In this document: piece by piece, positions 1 to 5,955 of the stretch
Position numbering within the stretch: position 1 is the first letter of the stretch
Layout: each line of letters starts with the position of its first letter
Source of the DNA: Candidatus Omnitrophota bacterium
GTDB taxonomy: Bacteria; Omnitrophota; Koll11; Gygaellales; JAQTUY01
Assembly (NCBI GenBank): GCA_028707105.1
Contig: JAQTUY010000098.1
Span: 1 to 5,955, forward strand
DNA: 5,955 bases
Direction: 5' to 3'
The notes under the pieces: generated by a model
Database searches by the model: none
What the model saw: only the letters and a program-made list of their open reading frames with translations
Told to the model about the DNA's origin: nothing
Position numbers and translations under genes: made by a program

Positions 1-848
1 AAAATAATATCTTTACCGGAATACGGAGCCATCTTTTTATACATCGCTTCCACCATCTTGATCTGGATACGGCCTTCATTAAAATAGAACCGGCCGTCTT
101 TTTTAATGATCCGCCCGGTCATAAAATTCATCGGCGGAGAACCGATAAAACCCGCCACAAACTTATTCGCGGGATGGTCATATATCGATATCGGGTCGGC
201 GACCTGCTGTAAGACGCCGCCCCTCATGACCGCTATCCGATCCCCCATCGTCATAGCTTCTACCTGGTCATGGGTGACGTAGATCATCGTAGTCTGGAGC
301 CTGATGTGCAGCTTATGTATCTCGGTGCGCATCTGCACGCGCAATTTGGCGTCCAGATTACTTAAGGGTTCGTCAAATAAAAAAACCATAGGCTTCCTGA
401 CTATGGCTCTTCCAACCGCGACCCGCTGCCTTTCTCCTCCGGACAATTCGCGGGGCTTGCGGTTGAGCAAATGTTTTAACCCCAATATGTCAGCCGCTTC
501 GTTCACGCGGGTAACTATTTCTTTTTTCGGGTAATGCCGCAGCCTAAGGCCGAAAGACATATTTTCAAATACCGTCATATGCGGATATAAAGCGTAATTC
601 TGAAAGACCATCGCGATATCGCGGTCCTTGGCGGGAATATCGTTAACCACCCGGTCGCCGATGAATATTTTGCCTTTAGTGGCGCTTTCCAGGCCGGCGA
701 TCATCCTTAAAGTCGTGGATTTTCCGCAGCCGGAAGGCCCGACCAGGACCATAAACTCTTTATTTTCGATCCCCAAGTTTATGTTATTGACGACTTTTAC
801 ATCCGAAGCGAAGATCTTGCTTACATTTTGTAAACTTACTTGCGCCAT
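1..848 (-). CDS. ugpC: ABC transporter ATP-binding protein, UgpC/MalK/MsmX type (CUT1 family), C-terminus cut off by window edge
   Basis: This is the cytoplasmic ATPase that powers a binding-protein-dependent importer, most likely for sugars, oligosaccharides or glycerol-3-phosphate. 282 codons are visible; the family is usually about 360-370 residues, so roughly 80 residues of the C-terminal regulatory domain lie outside. Seen: Walker [10 protein letters not shown] (37-45), Q-loop [10 protein letters not shown] (81-90), ABC signature LSGGERQR (135-142, with E where Q is commoner), Walker B VFLFDEP (155-161) with D-loop SNLDAK (163-168), and H-loop VTHDQVEAM (191-199). The FIGSPPMNF segment (234-242) marks the start of the OB-fold (TOBE) domain typical of UgpC/MsmX proteins. 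The start is fixed by an in-frame TAA three codons upstream (855-857). The ribosome site is a non-standard GGGCGGG about 9 nt before the ATG. It has its own strong promoter. The substrate cannot be told, because no permease or binding protein is visible; malK or msmX would be equally fair names. Confidence 0.93.
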   Translation of the reverse strand, partial: MAQVSLQNVSKIFASDVKVVNNINLGIENKEFMVLVGPSGCGKSTTLRMIAGLESATKGKIFIGDRVVNDIPAKDRDIAMVFQNYALYPHMTVFENMSFGLRLRHYPKKEIVTRVNEAADILGLKHLLNRKPRELSGGERQRVAVGRAIVRKPMVFLFDEPLSNLDAKLRVQMRTEIHKLHIRLQTTMIYVTHDQVEAMTMGDRIAVMRGGVLQQVADPISIYDHPANKFVAGFIGSPPMNFMTGRIIKKDGRFYFNEGRIQIKMVEAMYKKMAPYSGKDII

Positions 849-925
849 TTTTATTTACCCGCCCGATTTATGCCTCGCGTTATTTTACGCGTTAAAGCAT
901 TATTATATAATAAACAATAAAAATG
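849..925. other. 77-bp intergenic region between accD and the ABC ATPase gene
   Basis: The only sizeable non-coding gap. It is AT-rich and holds most of the promoter, a perfect 14-bp palindrome (900-913, TTATTATATAATAA) that includes the -10 box, the operator-like dyad, and a GGGCGGG ribosome site at 864-858. No GC-rich hairpin with a T run is present, so transcription from the dnaK-accD unit may run on into the ATPase gene in addition to starting at the local promoter. No small ORF or RNA gene is evident. Confidence 0.7.
876..896 (-). promoter_or_regulatory. Operator-like dyad at the predicted transcription start
   Basis: Two overlapping symmetries are present. One is an AT-flanked dyad with a CGCG centre at 883-896 (TTTTACGCGTTAAA on the plus strand, 6 of 7 base pairs matching). 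The other is an inverted CGCGT/ACGCG repeat at 876-880 and 887-891 with a 6-nt loop. The motif AACGCG also occurs twice in direct orientation 12 bp apart. The region covers about -3 to +17 relative to the predicted start, where a repressor could block initiation. CG-centred dyads with AT arms are common among LacI-family operators that control sugar uptake. No regulator gene is visible, and short AT-rich symmetries arise by chance, so this is a tentative call. It is not followed by a T run, so it is not an intrinsic terminator. Confidence 0.3.
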
Positions 926-929
926 TCAA
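902..929 (-). promoter_or_regulatory. Sigma-70-type promoter for the ABC ATPase gene
   Basis: Both boxes match consensus exactly on the minus strand: -35 TTGACA at 929-924 and -10 TATAAT at 907-902, with a 16-bp AT-rich spacer. The expected start of transcription is near position 893-895, giving a leader of about 46 nt before the ATG at 848. The -35 box contains the TGA stop codon of accD (928-926), so the promoter begins inside the preceding gene. The -10 box is part of a perfect 14-bp AT palindrome (900-913). The match is seen in the sequence; activity is inferred. Confidence 0.72.
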
Positions 930-1765
930 CCTAGATAATCGATCAGCGAAAACAGGGTGCTCTTCAAGCTTTTGCGGTTGACGATCATATCGATAAGCCC
1001 GTGCTCAACGAGGAATTCAGACCGCTGGAATCCCGGCGGTAATTTTTGTTTTATGGTTTGCTCTATGACGCGCGGGCCGGTAAAACCTATTAATGCTTTA
1101 GGCTCAGCTATGATCACATCGCCAAGCCCGGCAAAAGAAGCCATAACCCCGGCCATCGTGGGGTTGGTCAGGACCGATATGAACAAGAGCCCCGCTTTAT
1201 TATGGCCGGAAAGGGCGACCGACGTCTTAGCCATCTGCATCAGGCTGTACATCCCCTCGTACATCCTGGCTCCCCCTCCAGAGCCCGAAACAATGATCAT
1301 GGGGAGTTTTTCTTTAGTGGCGAACTCTATAGCGCGGGTTATTTTTTCGCCGACCACCGATCCCATCGAACCCATGATAAAACGCGAATCCGTAACGGCA
1401 ATAGAAACTTTCTTGCCGCTTAGAGTTCCCTCGCCGGTTATCACGGCGTCGACCAATCCTGTGAGTGCCTGGTCTTCAGAGAGCTTATCTTTATAGGTCT
1501 TGGGCCCTTTAAAACTTAACGGGTCAAGCGAGGCCATATCTTGATCAAATTCATTAAAAGTATCTTCGTCTATTATCGTTTTTACCCTTTCTTTGGCGTC
1601 CAGCGTGAAATGGTAGCCGCATTTCGGGCAGACCTTAAGATTTTCTTCCAAAGTTTTATTATAAAGCGCCTCGGAACAGCCCTCGCATTTAGTCCACAGT
1701 CCATCGGGGATATCCTTCTTTTTTATCCTGACAATTGTATATTTGGGCTTACCGAACAGGGGCAT
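926..1765 (-). CDS. accD: Acetyl-CoA carboxylase carboxyltransferase subunit beta
   Basis: With AccA it forms the carboxyltransferase that moves CO2 from carboxybiotin to acetyl-CoA, giving malonyl-CoA, the first committed step of fatty-acid synthesis in the cytoplasm. 279 residues, normal for the family (about 280-300). Seen: an N-terminal four-cysteine zinc ribbon (C27, C30, C46, C49), then a crotonase-fold domain with DSRFIMGSMGSVVGEK (126-141), the glycine-rich loop SGSGGGARM (160-168), SLMQMAKTS (174-182) and the IAEPKALIGFTGPRVIEQT block (219-237). The glycine loop has one more residue than the usual SASGGARM. The ATG lies inside the end of the DUF1015 gene, with a 17-nt overlap, and is preceded by AGGA 8 nt away, suggesting translational coupling. 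accA is not in the window, so the alpha subunit must be encoded elsewhere. Confidence 0.96.
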   Translation of the reverse strand: MPLFGKPKYTIVRIKKKDIPDGLWTKCEGCSEALYNKTLEENLKVCPKCGYHFTLDAKERVKTIIDEDTFNEFDQDMASLDPLSFKGPKTYKDKLSEDQALTGLVDAVITGEGTLSGKKVSIAVTDSRFIMGSMGSVVGEKITRAIEFATKEKLPMIIVSGSGGGARMYEGMYSLMQMAKTSVALSGHNKAGLLFISVLTNPTMAGVMASFAGLGDVIIAEPKALIGFTGPRVIEQTIKQKLPPGFQRSEFLVEHGLIDMIVNRKSLKSTLFSLIDYLG

Positions 1766-3050
1766 TTTCGTTATCCTGGTTAAATTTGTTGATTAGCAAC
1801 CCGGAGAGGACCTTGGGATAAAAATAGGTTGTTTTAGGGGGCATCCTCTCGCCCGTCAAGGCCACAGATACCATTTCTTCCACCTTTACCGGATTGAGCA
1901 AAAAAGCCACGCAGCCGGTGTTCTCGTCAGCCCATCTTATGGTCTCGCCGGGATCCGGAATGAAACGTATCCTGTCCTTATCATTAAAATCCACTCCCAG
2001 TATTTTAGACAGGAGGACATGATTAAGTATGCACACGTCGAGCATGCGGTATTCTTTCGGTTTATCCGGGATCAGGTTATCCATTATCCTGGGGTTTTTA
2101 AGGCGGACAAAATAGAAAGTTTTACCCGTATATATCCCGATGGCATGCTGCCTTTTACCGGCCTTCTCCATCATTAAGAAGAATTTGCTCTTGTCTTTAA
2201 CCTGTTCTACGTCAAAATATTCCCTGATCTCGTTCTTCAATTTCTTTATATCCTCGTCCGATACGCCGCATACCAGCCTGTTGCAAGGCAATATCGTCAA
2301 GCCCTTAGACTCAACGTTGGTAAAATAAGCCAGGATATAGTTAAAATCCTCTTCCCCGGTTATCTTGCCGAGCTTATCGCGCATCTCTTCGCGGTACATG
2401 GATCCGACCTCGTAACGATGGTGGCCATCGGCAATAAAGATCTTTTTGTCCAGCATCTGTTTCTGGATCGCCGCAAGCGCCTCGGGTGAATTGAGCCGCC
2501 ATACTTTATTTAGGATCTTGTCGCTATCGGTCACTTCGATAAAAGGAGCGGTTTTAGCGATATAATTATCGAAAGTGCGCTGGATTATTCTTTTATCGTC
2601 GGAAAATAAGACGAATATCGGGCTAAGGTTGGCCTTTATCTGTTTGAGCAGCTTAAACCTGTCCTCCTTGGCCGCCTGGCGGGTATGCTCGTGAGGAAAG
2701 ACCCCGCCCTTATCTTCAAATTTAAGCAGAGCCAGGAATCCCAGGCGCGTTTTCTTCTCGCCGCGGACAGTATATTGCTGGCTGTAAAAATAAATGGCCG
2801 GTTTATCATCGTTTATCAGGACCTCTTCCTTAAGCCAGGAGGACATATGCTTTCTGGCCCGCGCATATTTGTCTTCTCCCGGGACGTCCTTTCCCAGAAT
2901 TAGATAAATAAGGTTATAAGGGTTCAAGTTATGGAAATACTCCTGGGCTTGGGGGCTTATGATATCGTACGGAGGGCAGACGACCTTGGAAAGGTTGGGG
3001 ATCTTTTCCTGATTGTAAACTACGGCTGAAAACGGTTTTATTTTGGGCAT
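1749..3050 (-). CDS. DUF1015 family protein (COG4198-like), function unknown
   Basis: A 433-residue soluble protein, full length for DUF1015, with no signal peptide or membrane segment visible. Recognisable family blocks: N-terminal KIKPFSAVVYN (3-13), VCPPYDIIS (24-32), VFPHEHT (117-123) followed by KEDRFKLLKQIKANLSPIF (128-146), the highly conserved FIADGHHRYEVG (205-216), and C-terminal RMPPKTTYFYPKVLSGLL (402-419). The GHHR core resembles the G-x-(H/C)-R phosphate-binding motif of the ParB/sulfiredoxin fold, which includes free serine kinases. In other bacteria DUF1015 genes are often found beside serA/serC (from memory). That makes a role in serine or phosphoserine metabolism possible, but there is no serine gene in this window. 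The ATG follows the stop of the zinc-ribbon gene by 1 nt, and the 3' end overlaps accD by 17 nt, so it is probably translated as part of the operon. The nearest purine-rich site (GGAG, 3069-3066) is 15 nt away, rather far, suggesting translational coupling to the upstream gene. Confidence 0.88.
   Translation of the reverse strand: MPKIKPFSAVVYNQEKIPNLSKVVCPPYDIISPQAQEYFHNLNPYNLIYLILGKDVPGEDKYARARKHMSSWLKEEVLINDDKPAIYFYSQQYTVRGEKKTRLGFLALLKFEDKGGVFPHEHTRQAAKEDRFKLLKQIKANLSPIFVLFSDDKRIIQRTFDNYIAKTAPFIEVTDSDKILNKVWRLNSPEALAAIQKQMLDKKIFIADGHHRYEVGSMYREEMRDKLGKITGEEDFNYILAYFTNVESKGLTILPCNRLVCGVSDEDIKKLKNEIREYFDVEQVKDKSKFFLMMEKAGKRQHAIGIYTGKTFYFVRLKNPRIMDNLIPDKPKEYRMLDVCILNHVLLSKILGVDFNDKDRIRFIPDPGETIRWADENTGCVAFLLNPVKVEEMVSVALTGERMPPKTTYFYPKVLSGLLINKFNQDNENAPVR
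1774..1777 (-). promoter_or_regulatory. Ribosome binding site of accD inside the DUF1015 gene
   Basis: AGGA on the minus strand lies 8 nt before the accD ATG (1765-1763) and within the last codons of the DUF1015 gene. It supports this start and means that ribosomes finishing DUF1015 pass directly over the accD initiation site. Confidence 0.6.
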
Positions 3051-3051
3051 T

Positions 3052-3285
3052 TTAATGTTTGCAGGCTCCGCCTTTGGGGCAGGTGTGGCATCCTGACTTT
3101 GCTTGCTTGGGGTAATCGGTAGCGTAAAACCCCGGGCCTTTAAATATTATACCGGCGCCGCTGCCGATCAGGCGCTTGACCTTGCCCCCGCACTTGGGGC
3201 ATTTTTGCAGCGGTTTATCATTCATCCCCTGAAGGGCGTCAAAATGATGGCCGCACTTTAAACACTCGTATCCGTAAGTAGGCAT
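3052..3285 (-). CDS. FmdB family zinc-ribbon protein (putative regulatory protein, CxxC-CxxC)
   Basis: A 77-residue protein of the FmdB/CxxC_CXXC_SSSS family. The family is widespread and named after a putative regulator of formamidase in Methylophilus; its real role is mostly unknown. Seen: MPTYGYECLKCGH start with a zinc ribbon made by C8, C11, C29 and C32, then the family's glycine-aromatic block GIIFKGPGFYATDY (45-58). The tail GCHTCPKGGACKH (65-77) adds three cysteines and two histidines beyond the core ribbon. The start is fixed because an in-frame TAA immediately precedes the ATG. A GAGGA ribosome site ends only 3 nt before the ATG, unusually close. It lies 16 nt after dnaJ and 1 nt before the DUF1015 gene, so it is inside the operon. 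Confidence 0.9.
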   Translation of the reverse strand: MPTYGYECLKCGHHFDALQGMNDKPLQKCPKCGGKVKRLIGSGAGIIFKGPGFYATDYPKQAKSGCHTCPKGGACKH

Positions 3286-3288
3286 TTA

Positions 3289-3293
3289 TCCTC
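3289..3293 (-). promoter_or_regulatory. Closely spaced ribosome binding site of the FmdB-like gene
   Basis: GAGGA on the minus strand ends 3 nt before the ATG at 3285, shorter than the usual 5-9 nt. The in-frame TAA directly before the ATG rules out an earlier start, so either initiation here is inefficient or it relies on ribosomes arriving from dnaJ, which stops 16 nt upstream. Confidence 0.5.
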
Positions 3294-3301
3294 GTTAATA
3301 T

Positions 3302-4468
3302 TTACCTGAAAGTTTTCTTTATTTTATCCGTGAAACTTTCTTTGCTATTAATGTCTTCGCCTGAGGCGCGCGCGAATTCCTCGATCAGACGGCGTTGTTC
3401 CGCGGACAGGCTTGCGGGTATCTCTACTACAACCCTCACCAGTTCATCGCCAAGCGCCTTGGTATGGACGTCCGGGATACCCTTATCCTTAAGGCGGAAT
3501 ATCTTGCCGCTCTGAGTTCCGGCGGGTATCTTCATCTTTGCCTTACCGCTCAGGGTAGGGACTTCCACTTCTCCCCCGAGTATTGCTTTAGATAAGCTGA
3601 TTTGCATCTCGGTCACAAGGTCATTCTGGTGCCTCTGGAATACGGCATGAGGCATGACTTCGATAACTACGTATAGATCACCCCGGCCGGCTGACCCCGC
3701 TTCCCCTTCCCCTCTTACGCGCAGGTTCGAGCCTGAATCCACGCCCGCCGGTATTTTTACTTTTATCTTATGAGTTTCTTTGACTCTTCCTGCTCCGGCG
3801 CAGGAAGAACAAAGGCTTTGAATGATCGAACCTTCACCGTGGCATTTGGAACAAGTTTGCGCCATCTGGAAGAAACCGTTCGAAACGACCGTGCGCCCGG
3901 CGCCCCGGCATTGAGGACAGGTAGTTTTTTTAGTTCCCGGTTTGGCTCCGCTTCCGCCGCAGACGGAACATAATTCATACCGCGGGATGGTTACCGTTGT
4001 TTCCGTGCCTCCAGCCGCGTCTTCCAGCGATACCCTGACCGCGATCTCCAGATCCCTGCCTCTGCGCGCGGATCCTGCGCGTCTTGAACCGCGGCCTCCG
4101 CCGGAGATATCAAATCCCAGATCGCTGAATATCTGCTCAAAGATGCCGCCGCCAAGCCCGTAATCCGACATATCCGAGAATACGCTGTTAAAATCAGCGC
4201 CTTTAAAAATATCCTCGTACGCGTATTTCTGGTCTATGCCGGAATGGCCGTATTGGTCATAAAGAGCGCGCTTCTGGGAATCCGATAATACGGCATAGGC
4301 TTCCGATATATCCTTAAACTTTTCTTCGGCCTCTTTTTTCTGTTCCTGTGGAACCCGATCGGGATGAAAACGCAAAGCCATCTCCCGGTACGCCCTTTTT
4401 ATCTCATCAAGGCTTGAGTTCTTCTTTACACCAAGTACTTCATAATAGTCGCGCTTAGTAGACATCAT
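3302..4468 (-). CDS. dnaJ: Type I Hsp40 co-chaperone DnaJ
   Basis: Co-chaperone that delivers unfolded clients to DnaK and stimulates its ATPase. 388 residues, typical for type I proteins. Seen: J domain (about 5-73) with the essential HPD at 35-37 and the helix [11 protein letters not shown] (66-74); a linker (74-136) that is poor in glycine until residue 104 and carries aromatic-acidic repeats such as EDIFKG, SVFSDM and QIFSDL; four zinc repeats CSVCGGSG (167-174), CPQCRGAG (184-191), CSKCHGEG (206-213) and CSSCAGAG (220-227); then the two beta-barrel client-binding domains with [11 protein letters not shown] and [12 protein letters not shown]. The gene begins ATGATG, so initiation at 4468 or 4465 cannot be separated by sequence. 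It starts 6 nt after the dnaK stop, with only a weak GAAG site 9 nt upstream, which points to translational coupling with dnaK. Confidence 0.97.
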   Translation of the reverse strand: MMSTKRDYYEVLGVKKNSSLDEIKRAYREMALRFHPDRVPQEQKKEAEEKFKDISEAYAVLSDSQKRALYDQYGHSGIDQKYAYEDIFKGADFNSVFSDMSDYGLGGGIFEQIFSDLGFDISGGGRGSRRAGSARRGRDLEIAVRVSLEDAAGGTETTVTIPRYELCSVCGGSGAKPGTKKTTCPQCRGAGRTVVSNGFFQMAQTCSKCHGEGSIIQSLCSSCAGAGRVKETHKIKVKIPAGVDSGSNLRVRGEGEAGSAGRGDLYVVIEVMPHAVFQRHQNDLVTEMQISLSKAILGGEVEVPTLSGKAKMKIPAGTQSGKIFRLKDKGIPDVHTKALGDELVRVVVEIPASLSAEQRRLIEEFARASGEDINSKESFTDKIKKTFR

Positions 4469-4474
4469 GGAATA

Positions 4475-5955
4475 TTACTTCTTATCTCCGTCTTCTTCTT
4501 TATACTCGGCATCTATTATATCTTCCTTGCCGGTTTTTTCTCCGCCGGCGCCTCCTTGAGGCTGTTCTTGCTGAGGCTCTGCTGCCGGCTGGCCCTGCTG
4601 TTGGGCTTGCTGCTGCTGTTTCTCGGCGGCATGCTTATAGATCTCTTCCGCCAGCTTATGCGCGGCCTTGGTCAGGTCCTCTTGGGCCTTTTTGATCCTC
4701 TCGACGTTCTTATCCTTAATAGCGGTCTTCAGGTCGTTAAGCTTAGCTTCGATGTCGGCCCTTTCAGCCTGATCGACCTTATCGCCGAACTCTTTAAGGG
4801 ATTTTTCGGTGCTGTAAGCCAGGGTATCCGCCTGGTTGATAGCTTCTACTTCTTCTTTTTTCTTCGCGTCATCCGATGCGAACTGCTCGGCGTCTTTGAC
4901 CATTTTGTCGATCTCTTCCTTGGAAAGTTTCTTCGGCGCGGTAATGCGGATGGACTGTTCTTTGCCGGTTCCCAGGTCCTTGGCTGATACATGCACGATA
5001 CCGTTAGCGTCGATATCGAAGGCAACCTCTATCTGGGGAATGCCGCGGGGAGCCGCGGGAAGGCCGACCAGGTCAAACCTGCCTAATTCCACATTATCAT
5101 TGGCCATCTGCCGCTCTCCCTGGAGAACGCGGACAGTTACCGCGGTCTGATTATCCGCCGCGGTTGAAAATATCTGGCTCTTTCTGGTAGGTATAGTCGT
5201 ATTTCTTTCGATCAACTTGGTATTTACTCCTCCCAGGGTCTCAATACCCAGGGATAATGGAGTAACGTCAAGCAGTAATACGTCTTTCATGTCGCCCTTG
5301 ATGATCGCCGCCTGGATCGCGGCGCCTAAGGCTACGCACTCCATAGGATCAACCCCGCGTTCGATCTTCTTACCCACATAATCCTCGACAAACTTCTGCA
5401 CGATGGGCATACGCGTAGGCCCGCCTACCATGATGATCCGGTCTACTTCCTTAGAGGTCAACTTAGCGTCGGAAAGCGCCTGTTCGATAGGATGACGGCA
5501 CTTGTCGATGATCGGTGAGATCAGGTCTTCCAGGGTCGCCCGGGTGATAGACATGGCCATATGCTTCGGCCCGCCGGCGTCGGCAGTGATAAAAGGAAGA
5601 TTGATATCCGTAGTCACGGTAGAGGAAAGCTCAACCTTAGCTTTTTCCGCGGCCTCACGCACTCTCTGGAGAGCCATTTTGTCGGTGCGCAGGTCAATAC
5701 CGGTTTCGCGTTTAAACTGGTTGATGATATGGTCGATAAGCGCGTTATCCATATCGGTTCCGCCCAGCTGGGTGTCTCCGGAGGTGGATTTTACTTCAAA
5801 AACGCCCTGAGCCATTTCCATGATAGTAACATCAAGCGTTCCGCCCCCCAGGTCGAAAACCATGATCCTCTGCTCTTTATGCGATTTTTCCAGGCCATAA
5901 GCCAGGCAGGCGGCTGTCGGTTCATTAACGATACGCAGGACCTTCAAGCCGGCGA
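4475..5955 (-). CDS. dnaK: Hsp70 chaperone DnaK, N-terminus cut off by window edge
   Basis: ATP-dependent cytoplasmic chaperone that binds and releases exposed hydrophobic peptides, working with DnaJ and GrpE. 492 residues are visible; about 160 N-terminal residues lie beyond the window, judged by alignment with the E. coli NEPTAA motif. Seen (visible numbering): [11 protein letters not shown] (10-20), with Cys where Ala is usual; phosphate-2 loop [11 protein letters not shown] (33-43); adenosine motif [12 protein letters not shown] (174-185); interdomain linker [12 protein letters not shown] (225-236); the substrate-binding beta domain; a charged helical lid; and a glutamine-rich tail (about 446-466, 12 Gln) ending with an acidic [12 protein letters not shown]. 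The frame stays open to the window edge, so the gene is partial and not started by the internal TTG at 5947. dnaJ follows after 6 nt. grpE and hrcA, if present, would be upstream outside the window. Confidence 0.98.
   Translation of the reverse strand, partial: AGLKVLRIVNEPTAACLAYGLEKSHKEQRIMVFDLGGGTLDVTIMEMAQGVFEVKSTSGDTQLGGTDMDNALIDHIINQFKRETGIDLRTDKMALQRVREAAEKAKVELSSTVTTDINLPFITADAGGPKHMAMSITRATLEDLISPIIDKCRHPIEQALSDAKLTSKEVDRIIMVGGPTRMPIVQKFVEDYVGKKIERGVDPMECVALGAAIQAAIIKGDMKDVLLLDVTPLSLGIETLGGVNTKLIERNTTIPTRKSQIFSTAADNQTAVTVRVLQGERQMANDNVELGRFDLVGLPAAPRGIPQIEVAFDIDANGIVHVSAKDLGTGKEQSIRITAPKKLSKEEIDKMVKDAEQFASDDAKKKEEVEAINQADTLAYSTEKSLKEFGDKVDQAERADIEAKLNDLKTAIKDKNVERIKKAQEDLTKAAHKLAEEIYKHAAEKQQQQAQQQGQPAAEPQQEQPQGGAGGEKTGKEDIIDAEYKEEDGDKK

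Noticed and set aside
304..534. Plus-strand ORF of 76 codons
   Set aside because: Antisense to the Walker B and signature region of the ABC ATPase, so codon constraint on the other strand explains the open frame.
876..891. CGCGT/ACGCG hairpin as an intrinsic terminator for accD
   Set aside because: The stem is only 5 bp and no T run follows on the minus strand. It also lies at the predicted transcription start of the next gene.
957..1496. Plus-strand ORF of 179 codons
   Set aside because: Lies entirely antisense to accD, whose protein is strongly conserved over this whole stretch. No recognisable domain is present.
3763..3978. Second minus-strand ORF inside dnaJ in another frame
   Set aside because: Overlaps the four zinc repeats of DnaJ, which are fully intact in the real frame; the alternative product has no recognisable features.
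4597..4622. CTG/TTG-rich low-complexity tract as a possible microsatellite or phase-variable repeat
   Set aside because: It is irregular, in-frame coding for Gln in the flexible DnaK tail, which is commonly variable and Q-rich in this family. Units are interrupted and length change would not switch the gene off.
4556..4987. Plus-strand ORF of 143 codons with a leucine-rich, membrane-like start
   Set aside because: It is the antisense of the dnaK 3' end. The leucine run comes from CAG/CAA glutamine codons of the Q-rich tail read in reverse (CTG/TTG). No ribosome site or promoter supports it.
5502..5810. Plus-strand ORF of 102 codons antisense to dnaK
   Set aside because: Shadow of the conserved DnaK ATPase domain; the product is not recognisable.
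4475..5947. Complete dnaK-like gene starting at an internal TTG (5947)
   Set aside because: The reading frame continues upstream to the window edge with Ala-Gly-Leu matching the conserved DnaK sequence before this codon, and the first part of the ATPase domain is missing. It is a cut-off gene, not a short gene with a TTG start.
1..5955. CRISPR array, tRNA/rRNA, insertion sequence or defence system
   Set aside because: No regularly spaced repeats, no tRNA-like cloverleaf or rRNA sequence, no transposase or terminal inverted repeats, and nearly all bases are accounted for by housekeeping genes.

Overview
All recognisable genes in this window lie on the minus strand. Reading in the direction of transcription (high to low coordinates), the order is dnaK (5' end outside the window), dnaJ, a small FmdB-type zinc-ribbon gene, a DUF1015 gene, accD, and then an UgpC/MalK-type ABC transporter ATPase gene (3' end outside the window). 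The window is almost fully coding. The only noticeable gap is the 77 bp between accD and the ATPase gene, and there is no gene-free stretch of 300 bp or more.

The first five genes look like one transcription unit. The spacings are 6 nt (dnaK-dnaJ), 16 nt (dnaJ-fmdB-like), 1 nt (fmdB-like to DUF1015) and a 17-nt overlap (DUF1015-accD). No intrinsic terminator is visible between them. The unit combines protein folding (Hsp70 and its type I Hsp40), a metal-binding mini-protein, an uncharacterised protein with a conserved GHHRYE motif, and the carboxyltransferase beta subunit of acetyl-CoA carboxylase. DnaK and DnaJ work as a pair. No direct functional link from them to the other three can be read from the sequence.

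The last gene has its own signals. A perfect TTGACA / TATAAT pair with a 16-bp spacer sits in the 77-bp gap, and its -35 box contains the stop codon of accD. Just downstream, around the expected transcription start, is a short AT-flanked, CG-centred dyad that could be an operator. A sugar or glycerol-phosphate uptake ATPase under separate control would make biological sense, but the regulator is not in the window.

The organism is a bacterium with a moderate GC content (judged by eye) and very tight gene packing. The order dnaJ / FmdB-like / DUF1015 / accD and the protein style are reminiscent of uncultivated candidate-phylum bacteria such as Omnitrophota. This is a recollection-based inference with low confidence and has not been tested by comparison. 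The genes are mostly ordinary housekeeping genes. I found no convincing undescribed multi-gene system. The items most worth a second look are the DUF1015 protein with its ParB/sulfiredoxin-like motif, the promoter/operator region at 876-929, and a one-residue glycine insertion in the active-site loop of AccD.
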